The position numbers and the translations under genes are program-made. A DNA stretch of 46,116 nucleotides, from IMG/VR virus record IMGVR_UViG_3300030943_000039, positions 1 through 46,116 of that record; one strand, written 5' to 3'. Of this stretch, positions 13,007 through 19,216 are shown in pieces; the first letter of the stretch is position 1; each line of letters begins with the position of its first letter. Source of the DNA: a virus. The notes under the pieces are model-generated. The model saw only the letters and a program-made list of their open reading frames with translations, ran no database searches and was not told where the DNA came from.

Positions 13007-15547
13007 ATGTCTCAACCAACGTTCCGCCCGTATCAGACCACCCTATCCGACGACATTGACTTGGCTTGGGCCGCAGGCGCGCGCAACGTGCTTGCCAAGC
13101 TCCCGTGCGGCGGCGGCAAAACCGTCATCATGGCCCACAAGGCCCGCACGTACCGCGGCGCCTCTATCTGCATTGCACACCGTCACCACCTTGTCGCCCA
13201 AATGTCGCTTGCGCTCGCCCGCAACGGCGTGCGCCACAGACTCATAGGCGCAACGGACCTTGCGCGGCTCATTGTCACGCAGCATGTAGAAAAGCTCGGG
13301 CGGTCTTTCTACGACCCGCAGGCATGGGTGGGTGTCGCCAGCGTCGACACGCTTGCCCGACGCGCGCCGGATGACGCCTGGTTTAAGCAAATCACCCTTT
13401 GGCAAACTGACGAATGCTTTCCAGCGGGGACGTTGGTTGACGGTCGGCCGATCGAAACCCTGCGAGTCGGTGACGTGGTCGCGTCGTTTGATGAACGATT
13501 CGGCGTCTTGCGCTCCCGCCGGATCGTTCGATTATTCAAAAACCCCGCGCCGCGGCACATGGTGCGGCTTTACACCCAAGCCCATCACGTATTAGAATGC
13601 ACCCCCAATCACCCGATTTTCACGCAACGCGGCTGGGTTGCCGCAGGGGGCCTAAATGCCGACGATAAAGTGCTTTATGTGCCCGAAGCCCGCGGACCTA
13701 AGCGGCTTTCGACAGGGGCAATACGAGAGGACCGGGCGGGCGTATTGCAGTCGAGAGTGTTCGACGGCCTACCGAGCGAGGCGGTCATCCGAAACGGCAA
13801 CCAAAACCAACCTCAAGTATGCGTCGGCGCGCATGAAACTAAACAACCCGATGCGCCACAAAAAATCGCGGGACAAGATGCGCAAAACGCTGTTGCGGAT
13901 TGGGCACCGACCGAGCGTCCAGGGCGGCAACGGGACGCCGCCACCCCCAGCGGAAGCGGCGCTTTTTGCGATCTTCGGGGGCATGGGCTTCGTGATGCAA
14001 TTTGCGATTCGGACGGGGAAACGCAAAGGCGACGGGAAGAAAATCCCGCACAGTTACAAAGTGGACTTGGCCAATCCGACGCTGCGGCTGGCGATCGAAG
14101 CGGACGGGGGCTCTCACGGAATGCGGGAGCGCAAGGAACAGGACCGGAAGAAAGAGGGGGTCTTAGGTGGATTGGGCTGGACCGTATTGAGGTTTACGAA
14201 CCTGGAAATTCTCAACGACCCGACGGCGGTTGTGGTGAGGGTTTTGTCTACAATCTCGAAATTGAAGACTTCCACACTTATGTCGCTGGCGGGATCGTAG
14301 TCCACAACTGCCATCATCTTTTGCGTAAAAATAAATGGGGTAAAGCCGTCGCACTTTTTCCTAACGCCCACGGGATAGGTTGGACCGCCACACCGGGGCG
14401 CGCGGACGGTTATGGCCTCGGGCGCCATGCGGACGGGGTTTTTGATGCGATGGTGTCCGGCCCGGGAATGCGGGAGCTTATCACTGCGGGGTACCTGACC
14501 GACTACAAGCTGCTTTGCCCGCCGTCCGACCTAAAGCTTGACGAGTCGGACCTTGGCGAGAGCGGGGAATTTAAGCAGGCCGCGGTATCCGCGGCAGTGC
14601 GCGGCTCGCACATTACCGGCGACGTGGTTTCCCACTATCTGCGGTACGCCGCCGGCAAGCTCGGCATGGTCTTTGCGGTCGACGTTGACCACGCGACGCA
14701 ACTCCTGGCCGGGTTTCAAGCCGCTGGGGTGCCCGCCGAAGTCATCACGCACCTAACGCACCCGACGGCGCGCGCGGCGGTCATGCGGCGATATGAGCGG
14801 CGCGAGGTACTTGTCGTTATCAACGTCGATCTATTTGGCGAGGGGACCGACTTCCCGGCCCTGGAGGTTGTGAGCCTCGCGCGGCCAACCGCCAGCTACC
14901 CACTTTACGAGCAGCAATTTTGTCGCGCGCTGCGGCTCCTGGAGGGTAAAGCGTATGGGCTTATCCTGGACCACGCGGGCAACACGATGCGCCATGGGGG
15001 CCCGCCAGACTGCCCGCGGCATTACAGCCTAGACCGGCGCGAGAGGCGCGGGCCGCACCTGCCGGCCGACGGCGTGCCGATGCGCGCTTGCACGGCCTGC
15101 ACGGCGCCCTATGCCCGCACGCGGCTGACGTGCCCCTATTGCGGCGCGGAGGCTCCCGAACCTGCCGGCCGCGCCTCGCCCGAGCAAGTCGAGGGGGACT
15201 TAGTGTTGCTGGACGGCGCGGCGCTGGCGGCTCTACGTGGCGAGGTCGCGCACATTGACGGCCCGGCGCGCGTGCCCGGGCACCTGGACGGCCCGGCGCG
15301 CATATCATGCGAGCGGCGCCACCTAGAGCGGCAGCAAGCCCAAGCGACCTTGCGCGCCACGATCGCGCTTTGGGGCGGCTGGCGGCGGCGTGAGGGCGAG
15401 GACGACCGGGAGGCGCAACGGCGCTTTTGGTTCCGGTTTGGCGTCGACGTGGCGACCGCTCAAACGCTGGGTGCGCGTGAGGCTGGGGAGCTTTGCAGTC
15501 GGGTCGCGGGGGACTTGTCGACGGCGGGCGTCGTCGCCGCTACTTAG
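13007..15547 (+). CDS. Superfamily II DNA helicase interrupted by an intein in its DECH box
   Basis: 846 codons from ATG 13007 (a TTG at 12989 overlaps the operator). The N-extein has a Q-motif-like start (FRPYQ), Walker A PCGGGKT at residues 33-39 and motif Ia-like sequence, and runs to TDE just before residue 137. Residues 137-434 are an intein. The C-extein resumes with CHHLL, restoring the DECH box, then motif III-like GWTATPGR, GEGTDFP, motif VI QFCRALR, and a zinc ribbon (CTACTAPY, CPYC). After splicing the helicase would be about 548 residues. It is related to phage replication/recombination helicases found near DUF2800/DUF2815/PolA modules. Without splicing the ATPase cannot work, because Walker B is split. 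Confidence 0.9.
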   Translation: MSQPTFRPYQTTLSDDIDLAWAAGARNVLAKLPCGGGKTVIMAHKARTYRGASICIAHRHHLVAQMSLALARNGVRHRLIGATDLARLIVTQHVEKLGRSFYDPQAWVGVASVDTLARRAPDDAWFKQITLWQTDECFPAGTLVDGRPIETLRVGDVVASFDERFGVLRSRRIVRLFKNPAPRHMVRLYTQAHHVLECTPNHPIFTQRGWVAAGGLNADDKVLYVPEARGPKRLSTGAIREDRAGVLQSRVFDGLPSEAVIRNGNQNQPQVCVGAHETKQPDAPQKIAGQDAQNAVADWAPTERPGRQRDAATPSGSGAFCDLRGHGLRDAICDSDGETQRRREENPAQLQSGLGQSDAAAGDRSGRGLSRNAGAQGTGPEERGGLRWIGLDRIEVYEPGNSQRPDGGCGEGFVYNLEIEDFHTYVAGGIVVHNCHHLLRKNKWGKAVALFPNAHGIGWTATPGRADGYGLGRHADGVFDAMVSGPGMRELITAGYLTDYKLLCPPSDLKLDESDLGESGEFKQAAVSAAVRGSHITGDVVSHYLRYAAGKLGMVFAVDVDHATQLLAGFQAAGVPAEVITHLTHPTARAAVMRRYERREVLVVINVDLFGEGTDFPALEVVSLARPTASYPLYEQQFCRALRLLEGKAYGLILDHAGNTMRHGGPPDCPRHYSLDRRERRGPHLPADGVPMRACTACTAPYARTRLTCPYCGAEAPEPAGRASPEQVEGDLVLLDGAALAALRGEVAHIDGPARVPGHLDGPARISCERRHLERQQAQATLRATIALWGGWRRREGEDDREAQRRFWFRFGVDVATAQTLGAREAGELCSRVAGDLSTAGVVAAT
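13415..14308 (+). other. Intein (298 aa) in the helicase DECH box
   Basis: Cys1 is codon 13415-13417 and the terminal His-Asn are codons 14303-14308; the +1 residue is Cys (14309). Block A is CFPAGTLVDGRPIETLRVGD. Block B is LECTPNHPIFTQRGWV with the Thr-x-x-His. Block F is GFVYNLEIEDFHTYVAGG and block G is IVVHN. All residues needed for class 1 splicing are present. The roughly 160 residues between B and F in this frame are Gln/Gly/Arg/Asp-rich, show no LAGLIDADG or HNH motif, and look like a non-selected reading of another gene (13656-14300). It excises itself and joins E and C of the helicase. Confidence 0.92.
13656..14300 (+). CDS. Vsr/EDxHD-type homing endonuclease nested out of frame inside the intein
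   Basis: 214 residues, in the +1 frame relative to the helicase, wholly within the intein coding region. ATG 13656 has AGGGGG at 13645-13650, 5 bases upstream. Domains in order: zinc finger (Cys6, Cys9, Cys31, Cys35 with AYCSREC); a NUMOD3-like DNA-binding helix (LNNPMRHKKSRDKMRKTL, 62-79); and a Vsr/PD-(D/E)xK nuclease with Glu100, SYKVDLANP (Asp137), AIEADGGSH (Glu148, Asp150, His154) and Asp163, then GWTVLRFTNLEI. The Glu-Asp-x-His-Asp constellation matches the EDxHD homing endonucleases known from phage introns and split inteins. The stop lies 8 bases before the intein end. Its likely target is the uninterrupted DECH-box site in an intein-free helicase gene. Confidence 0.88.
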   Translation: MPTIKCFMCPKPADLSGFRQGQYERTGRAYCSRECSTAYRARRSSETATKTNLKYASARMKLNNPMRHKKSRDKMRKTLLRIGHRPSVQGGNGTPPPPAEAALFAIFGGMGFVMQFAIRTGKRKGDGKKIPHSYKVDLANPTLRLAIEADGGSHGMRERKEQDRKKEGVLGGLGWTVLRFTNLEILNDPTAVVVRVLSTISKLKTSTLMSLAGS

Positions 15548-15552
15548 CGCCG

Positions 15553-15747
15553 CTAATCGGTATCGGGGGGTAAGTCCGTCGGTTGCACGGGCATTTCCGC
15601 GTGTTCTTCGCCGGTGCCACCGCATCCGGCGCATAAAGTACGCCGGCCCAACCCTTCGCCCGTGCCGCTGCAATCGGGGCAGGTTTTGCCGGTCCAACCG
15701 TAGAGCTTGCCGCCCTTGGTATATTCGCCCGCTTTTAATTGATACAT
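15553..15747 (-). CDS. Small DnaJ-type zinc-finger protein (64 aa)
   Basis: 64 residues from ATG 15747, supported by GAAGGAG 7 bases upstream. It contains the paired motif CPDCSGTGEG ... CAGCGGTGEE, i.e. two CxxCxGxG half-sites like the DnaJ zinc finger. The C-terminus is acidic and Pro-rich. It is the last gene of the gcrA cassette and converges on the helicase gene 5 bases away with no visible terminator between them. Probably a metal-binding accessory protein; partner unknown. Confidence 0.75.
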   Translation of the reverse strand: MYQLKAGEYTKGGKLYGWTGKTCPDCSGTGEGLGRRTLCAGCGGTGEEHAEMPVQPTDLPPDTD

Positions 15748-15760
15748 GCCCGTGCTCCTT

Positions 15761-16024
15761 CTAAGTGTGCGCCACGCGCGCATTGGCCGATCGGTCCCTT
15801 GCGGGCGTCGTCGCGGCGTGAGCCTTAAGGTACGACGCGCGATGTATCCAATGGCAAAAATGCAGGTAGGTGTTGCTGCCATCGGCGCGGAAGTGCGTCC
15901 ACCCGGCGGCGCGCGCCTCGGTCCACGCCTTCGCGGTGTTGTGGGTGGCCGTGGGATGCGTCGCGCGGCAGTCGGCGCAATCGCACGCAAAGACGGTGCC
16001 CGAGACGGTGCGGCGCTTAGTCAT
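15761..16024 (-). CDS. Small Cys/His-containing phage protein (87 aa)
   Basis: 87 residues from ATG 16024, starting by ATGA overlap with the tiny membrane protein. FACDCADCRATHPTATH near the N-terminus and AAGWTHFRADGSNTYLHFCHW later give a Cys/His set that could bind one zinc ion. This layout is common in small phage proteins of unknown role. The C-terminus is basic and Ala/Thr-rich. Part of the minus-strand gcrA cassette. Confidence 0.7.
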   Translation of the reverse strand: MTKRRTVSGTVFACDCADCRATHPTATHNTAKAWTEARAAGWTHFRADGSNTYLHFCHWIHRASYLKAHAATTPARDRSANARVAHT

Positions 16025-16107
16025 AACCACACCCAAAGGGCCGCACCCACCGCCAACCAAAAAAGCGCGCAAAGCCCCGTCGCGATGGTAGCTCCATAGT
16101 TGCTCAT
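16021..16107 (-). CDS. Tiny membrane protein (28 aa)
   Basis: 28 residues: MSNYGATIATG followed by one hydrophobic helix ending in WVWL. It is supported by GAGGGA 6 bases upstream of ATG 16107 and by ATGA overlaps on both sides (with gcrA and with the 87-aa gene), a pattern that chance frames rarely show. Probably a single-pass inner-membrane peptide; role unknown. Confidence 0.6.
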   Translation of the reverse strand: MSNYGATIATGLCALFWLAVGAALWVWL

Positions 16108-16550
16108 TTTTTGTCCCTCGGTTGGTACGCGCGGGCGGCGTGCGCCTCGCAATATGGATAGTTTTGGTGGGTGGCGTGGCCACAATAGCAGAAGTCCGGT
16201 GTAAGCGGGTCGCCGATCGGCCAGCGGCATTGATTGGCCTGGAGGGTCTCAAGGGTGGTGTGTGCGCCCGTAACCGACGACACGGGCGGTTCGGCTTCTT
16301 GCTGGCGGAGTATAGCGGGGCGGGGCTTGCGGGAGATACCGCCAGCGACTCGCGGCGCTCGGTTTTGTGAGGATCCCGGCTGTTGCGCGAGAGTGGGCGC
16401 CCCGTCGGTCCCTTTGAGGCGGTGAATTTTGCCGATTATGGCGCTACGGGAGGTATCCCCGAGCGCGTGAGCAATTTGCAAGGCGGACAACCCTTCGGCG
16501 GCCAGCACTTTAAGCTGCTTTAATTTTTCATCGGTCCAAACGTCAGCCAT
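16104..16550 (-). CDS. gcrA: GcrA-family cell-cycle regulator homologue
   Basis: 148 residues from ATG 16550. The N-terminus WTDEKLKQLKVLAAEGLSA, followed by IAHALGDTSRSAIIGKIHRL, is the GcrA DNA-binding helix-turn-helix. The C-terminus has QCRWPIGDPLTPDFCYCGH and YCEAHAARAYQP, matching the conserved GcrA tail that contacts the sigma70 subunit. The linker is Pro/Gln-rich. Host GcrA activates transcription at GANTC-methylated promoters in alphaproteobacteria, so a phage copy could redirect host or phage promoters. It is first in a four-gene minus-strand cassette and faces the operator at 16570-16585, shared with the divergent early gene 16605. Confidence 0.9.
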   Translation of the reverse strand: MADVWTDEKLKQLKVLAAEGLSALQIAHALGDTSRSAIIGKIHRLKGTDGAPTLAQQPGSSQNRAPRVAGGISRKPRPAILRQQEAEPPVSSVTGAHTTLETLQANQCRWPIGDPLTPDFCYCGHATHQNYPYCEAHAARAYQPRDKK

Positions 16551-16569
16551 GGGGCTTCTATAAACGCTA

Positions 16570-16585
16570 TTGACACTCCGGTCAA
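16570..16585. promoter_or_regulatory. TTGAC-N6-GTCAA operator-like palindrome between gcrA and gene 16605
   Basis: Spacer ACTCCG. On the plus strand TTGACA-N17-GATAAC (16570-16598) forms a promoter whose start would fall at about ATG 16605. On the minus strand it sits 20 bases before the gcrA ATG. A bound factor would control both directions. Confidence 0.65.
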
Positions 16586-16604
16586 GACGGGAGATAACCG
16601 GGGC

Positions 16605-16805
16605 ATGGACTTTGACGCCTACGCCGCTGCTCTTGCCCGCGCCGATTGGTTTTACCAAATGAGCGACGACCCTGCCGCCTATGCCGCGGGGTGCTGGGAA
16701 ATAGCGGCGTTGCGAGCGTTATGGGGTGCGTCGGAATTGCACGGGGTGCTATTCGACTGCACGCAGGAATGGGCTAACAGAGTCATGAGGGAACACAATG
16801 CGTAA
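16605..16805 (+). CDS. Small acidic phage protein (66 aa)
   Basis: 66 residues, Ala/Trp-rich and acidic, probably all-helical, with no recognised motif. It is the first gene of a rightward run of overlapping small genes, directly behind the divergent operator. The next gene starts 8 bases before its stop. GGGAG lies 11 bases upstream, so initiation may be weak or leaderless. Function unknown. Confidence 0.65.
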   Translation: MDFDAYAAALARADWFYQMSDDPAAYAAGCWEIAALRALWGASELHGVLFDCTQEWANRVMREHNA

Positions 16806-16980
16806 GACAATGTGGGCTATCAAGCGCCAATGTGGGGCCTACCAGCAATGCCCTAGCGGGTCAGGCGCGCCCTGGCTTTTCAGGACTCGGCATCTTGCTA
16901 ATTGGGAGATTCAATACGGCCGAGCCTCCGCTTTTGGTAAGGCCGTCCCTGTTATTGTCACGATTGAGTTGCGCAAATGA
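16798..16980 (+). CDS. Small basic phage protein (60 aa)
   Basis: 60 residues, basic, with two Cys (QCGAYQQC) and a C-terminal beta-like stretch (PVIVTIELRK). It overlaps the previous gene by 8 bases and the next by ATGA, supporting real translation. No family recognised. Confidence 0.6.
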   Translation: MRKTMWAIKRQCGAYQQCPSGSGAPWLFRTRHLANWEIQYGRASAFGKAVPVIVTIELRK

Positions 16981-17297
16981 GAGTCTATATCGCCGGGCCG
17001 ATCAAAGGTAACGACTCAGCGCGAGAGTGTTTCGCGTTGGCGGCCAAAATGCTTAGGGACCTAGGCAAGTATGAAGTCGTCAACCCTTTTGAATTGAACG
17101 TCTCGGCTATAGAAGCCGACGCGGGGTATGCGGCGTACATGCGCGCGGACCTTAAGGCTCTTGTGGGTTGCGACGCAATTCACCTTTTGCGCGGGTGGGA
17201 AAATAGCGCCGGGGCGCGCCTGGAGTTCCAAGTCGCGCAAATGTGCGGACTTTTGGTTACGTACCAATGCGCTTTGGGCTTGAGCCTACATCCATGA
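16977..17297 (+). CDS. DUF4406 / nucleoside 2-deoxyribosyltransferase-like protein
   Basis: 106 residues. It starts with the Rossmann-like MRVYIAGPIKGN typical of DUF4406 and nucleoside deoxyribosyltransferases. It continues with YEVVNPFELN, a metal/substrate region YMRADLKALVGCDAIHLLRGWENSAGA, and LEFQVAQMCGL with the family's acidic residue. These enzymes cleave or transfer deoxyribose on nucleotides; in phages they may remodel nucleotide pools. It starts by ATGA overlap, and the next gene does so too. Confidence 0.8.
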   Translation: MRVYIAGPIKGNDSARECFALAAKMLRDLGKYEVVNPFELNVSAIEADAGYAAYMRADLKALVGCDAIHLLRGWENSAGARLEFQVAQMCGLLVTYQCALGLSLHP

Positions 17298-17665
17298 CCC
17301 GCGAGTCGCCCCTCTATCTCGCATTGCGCGAAGAGGCCGCCCGTAAAGGGATGCGGCTTTGGCGCAATAACTGCGGCGCGTTTCAAGACGCGACGGGCCG
17401 GTGGGTGCGCTACGGCCTCGCCAACGACTCCAAGGTTTTGAGTGCGCACATTAAGAGCGGGGACTTGATCGGTATCCGGCCGGTGCTCATTCTGCCCGAG
17501 CACGTCGGGACGGTCATTGGCCAATTTATCAGCCGGGAGTGCAAGCCTGCCGAGTGGCACTTTTCACCAAAGGATGATCGCGAGGCGGCACAAGAGCAGT
17601 GGAACATGCTTGTGCGGGCCCTTGGTGGCGACGCTCAATTTGCAACACGAGAGGGGACGCTATGA
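17294..17665 (+). CDS. VRR-NUC domain nuclease
   Basis: 123 residues from ATG 17294, fixed by ATGA overlap with the DUF4406 stop. It contains GMRLWRNNCGAFQD, KSGDLIGIRPVLI with an acidic metal ligand, FISRECKPAEW (the Glu-x-Lys pair) and QEQWNMLVRALGGDA, the layout of phage VRR-NUC (PD-(D/E)xK) nucleases. This is about the usual length for a stand-alone VRR-NUC. Such nucleases act on branched DNA and often accompany SNF2-type helicases and PolA in phage replication modules, as here. Confidence 0.82.
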   Translation: MTRESPLYLALREEAARKGMRLWRNNCGAFQDATGRWVRYGLANDSKVLSAHIKSGDLIGIRPVLILPEHVGTVIGQFISRECKPAEWHFSPKDDREAAQEQWNMLVRALGGDAQFATREGTL

Positions 17666-17943
17666 CCCCCGCCGCAGCTGCCCACTTTGCGCAACGCCTG
17701 GCCGCCCCGCTCGTACTTGAGCCCGGCGCGGTGTGTCGCCTGCGTGGCGGCCGCATAGCGGTTATTGACCGCGGCTTGCGGTATCGCCACGTCGACGCCC
17801 CCGGCGGCGCGCAATATGACGGTTGGGGCGGCCGGGCGCTCTTTGAAGACGGCGGCGACGTGCTGGCCTTTTGGTGCGCGGACGGCGCCGCAAGCGTCGA
17901 CTATAACCCTGACCCCTACGACCTAATGGAGCGGATAGCGTGA
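17662..17943 (+). CDS. Hypothetical phage protein (93 aa)
   Basis: 93 residues from ATG 17662, ATGA-coupled to the VRR-NUC gene. The middle is beta-rich (GAVCRLRGGRIAVIDRGLRY) and later has AFWCADGAASVDYNPDPYDL. No catalytic motif is recognised. The SH3- or beta-barrel-like composition suggests a small binding protein; this is only a guess. Confidence 0.6.
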   Translation: MTPAAAAHFAQRLAAPLVLEPGAVCRLRGGRIAVIDRGLRYRHVDAPGGAQYDGWGGRALFEDGGDVLAFWCADGAASVDYNPDPYDLMERIA

Positions 17944-18305
17944 CGTATCAGGCTAGAGTGTGGCGTTGGGTGGTCCAATGCTTCGGTACGGGCTTCGCGT
18001 GCGACCCGATTGAACGCGCGCACCGCTTTCTTGAAGAGTCGCTAGAGCGGGCGCAAGCCGTGGGGTGTACCGAAGAGGACGCCGTAAAGCTCGTAGCATA
18101 CGTCTACGGGCGCCCGGTCGGCGTGGTCTTCCAAGAAGTTGGCGGCGTCTCGGTCACGTTGGTCGCTCTTTGTGCGGGGCTTGAAGTGGACGGGGACGAC
18201 GCCGCCGAAACAGAGCTTGCGCGGTGCTGGCAAAAATTTGACCGCATCCGCGAAAAGAATGCCGCGAAAGCGCATGGCATGCCGCTCCCGGGGTCGGTCA
18301 CATGA
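17940..18305 (+). CDS. MazG-like nucleotide pyrophosphohydrolase-type protein
   Basis: 121 residues from GTG 17940 (GTGA overlap with the previous stop). RAHRFLEESLERAQAVGC and VFQEVGGVSVTLVALC resemble the two acidic helices of all-alpha NTP pyrophosphohydrolases (MazG/phage family). The first has the Glu-Glu-x-x-Glu set, and a C-terminal helix RCWQKFDRIREKNAAK follows. Such enzymes clear aberrant or alarmone nucleotides. The second metal-binding Glu-x-x-Asp is not obvious, so activity is uncertain. Confidence 0.72.
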   Translation: MTYQARVWRWVVQCFGTGFACDPIERAHRFLEESLERAQAVGCTEEDAVKLVAYVYGRPVGVVFQEVGGVSVTLVALCAGLEVDGDDAAETELARCWQKFDRIREKNAAKAHGMPLPGSVT

Positions 18306-18526
18306 GCACCTTTGTCGTCACCCGAGATTACGCCGGCCGTCCGTGTCACGCACTTTGCGCGGAGCCGCCCCGCTTGACCAAAGAGGCGCGGCGCGAGGTC
18401 GTTGTCGCGCTGACGTTGAGCCCGATCGGCGAGCGGCTGACGTTCCGCGAGTTGATCGCCTGCTATGAGGCGGATGGCTTCCGCGGAGCATTGACCGCGC
18501 GGTGCGTGGTGGAGCGTTTGGTTTAG
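18302..18526 (+). CDS. Hypothetical small phage protein (74 aa)
   Basis: 74 residues, ATGA-coupled to the MazG-like gene. It is a mixed alpha/beta sequence with RLTKEARREVVVALTLSP and TFRELIACYEADGFRGAL, possibly a small winged-helix-like protein. No reliable family recognised. Confidence 0.55.
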   Translation: MSTFVVTRDYAGRPCHALCAEPPRLTKEARREVVVALTLSPIGERLTFRELIACYEADGFRGALTARCVVERLV

Positions 18527-18538
18527 AGGAGAGACGAT

Positions 18539-18640
18539 ATGTCTAAAATCACCGCGCGGTTTGTTGGGGCATGGTTTGGACTTTGGGCGGTATTGGGCCC
18601 GGTGTCTTTCGGCTTGCTTCTCTGGGTCTTAACCCGTTAG
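18539..18640 (+). CDS. Tiny membrane protein (33 aa)
   Basis: 33 residues: MSKITARFVGAWFG then one hydrophobic helix ending in LLLWVLTR. Supported by a strong purine-rich site (AGAGGAGAG) 5 bases upstream of ATG 18539. It lies between two genes of the early run. Single-pass inner-membrane peptide; role unknown. Confidence 0.55.
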   Translation: MSKITARFVGAWFGLWAVLGPVSFGLLLWVLTR

Positions 18641-18656
18641 GGAGCGCGCTGCTATA

Positions 18657-19004
18657 ATTTGCCCAACATGCCTTGGTGCCGGTGCGCAGCTTGCGGGTAA
18701 CGCCGCGGGCGCGACGTGCGGCAAATGCGGCGGGTCCGGCGCGTTGCCCGACGCGGGGCTTGTCGTGGGCGGCACATACCGTAGCCGGGGTGGCGACGAA
18801 GCGGTAGTGCTCGGCGCGCGTGAGGACACTATCCGTAGCGCGCTGTCCGGCCTCGACATACCCTGCCCGACGTACTACGGCGTGCTGGGGACCGGGCGCG
18901 TCACAACTTGGGAACCCGACGGTTTTTGCCGTTGGGATAGACAACCCACCCCGCACGACCTACTATTGACCAAACTGTCAGACTCGCAAGAGGTTGCCCG
19001 ATGA
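18657..19004 (+). CDS. DnaJ-type zinc-finger protein with apparent non-standard start
   Basis: The first ordinary start in this frame is TTG 18744, but in-frame sequence upstream encodes ICPTCLGAG ... TCGKCGGSG, a complete CxxC/CxxCxGxG zinc finger. It is continuous with GLVVGGTYRSRGGDEAVV downstream. The frame is closed by TAA at 18630, and the only candidates between are ATA 18654 and ATT 18657, with AGGGAG at 18639-18644 at suitable distance. I set the start at ATT 18657 (115 residues); translation from a rare start, or a base-call error, is possible. The finger resembles that of the 15553-15747 protein. The next gene is ATGA-coupled. Confidence 0.6.
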   Translation: MCPTCLGAGAQLAGNAAGATCGKCGGSGALPDAGLVVGGTYRSRGGDEAVVLGAREDTIRSALSGLDIPCPTYYGVLGTGRVTTWEPDGFCRWDRQPTPHDLLLTKLSDSQEVAR

Positions 19005-19216
19005 CCCCGCCGCCCGACCCGCCTCGCCCCGCACCAAGACGCCCCGTTGCCGCCACACAGTGCGAAATTGCGCTATTACGGCTTAAGGCTTTCGAGCTGC
19101 TTAACGGGTATGACCCCCATTCTAGGGCGGGAGCACCCACAACATTTAATCTCGAAGGTCGTAAAGACGCGGCGCTTGCTTTGGCCGAATGGGCTCTTAA
19201 GGATAGCGACCGATGA
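19001..19216 (+). CDS. Hypothetical small phage protein (71 aa)
   Basis: 71 residues, ATGA-coupled on both sides. The Pro/Arg-rich N-terminus is followed by a helical region (CEIALLRLKAFELLNGYDP) and a C-terminal helix (GRKDAALALAEWALKD). No family recognised. Confidence 0.6.
   Translation: MTPPPDPPRPAPRRPVAATQCEIALLRLKAFELLNGYDPHSRAGAPTTFNLEGRKDAALALAEWALKDSDR

Noticed and set aside
14114-14428. Minus-strand frames across the intein
   Set aside because: No motif or ribosome site, and they are antisense to the intein and endonuclease frames, both of which have clear domain signatures.
18966-18981. Further TTGAC-N6-GTCAG palindrome
   Set aside because: It lies inside the 3' end of a coding sequence and has an arm mismatch, unlike the intergenic copies; chance is likely.
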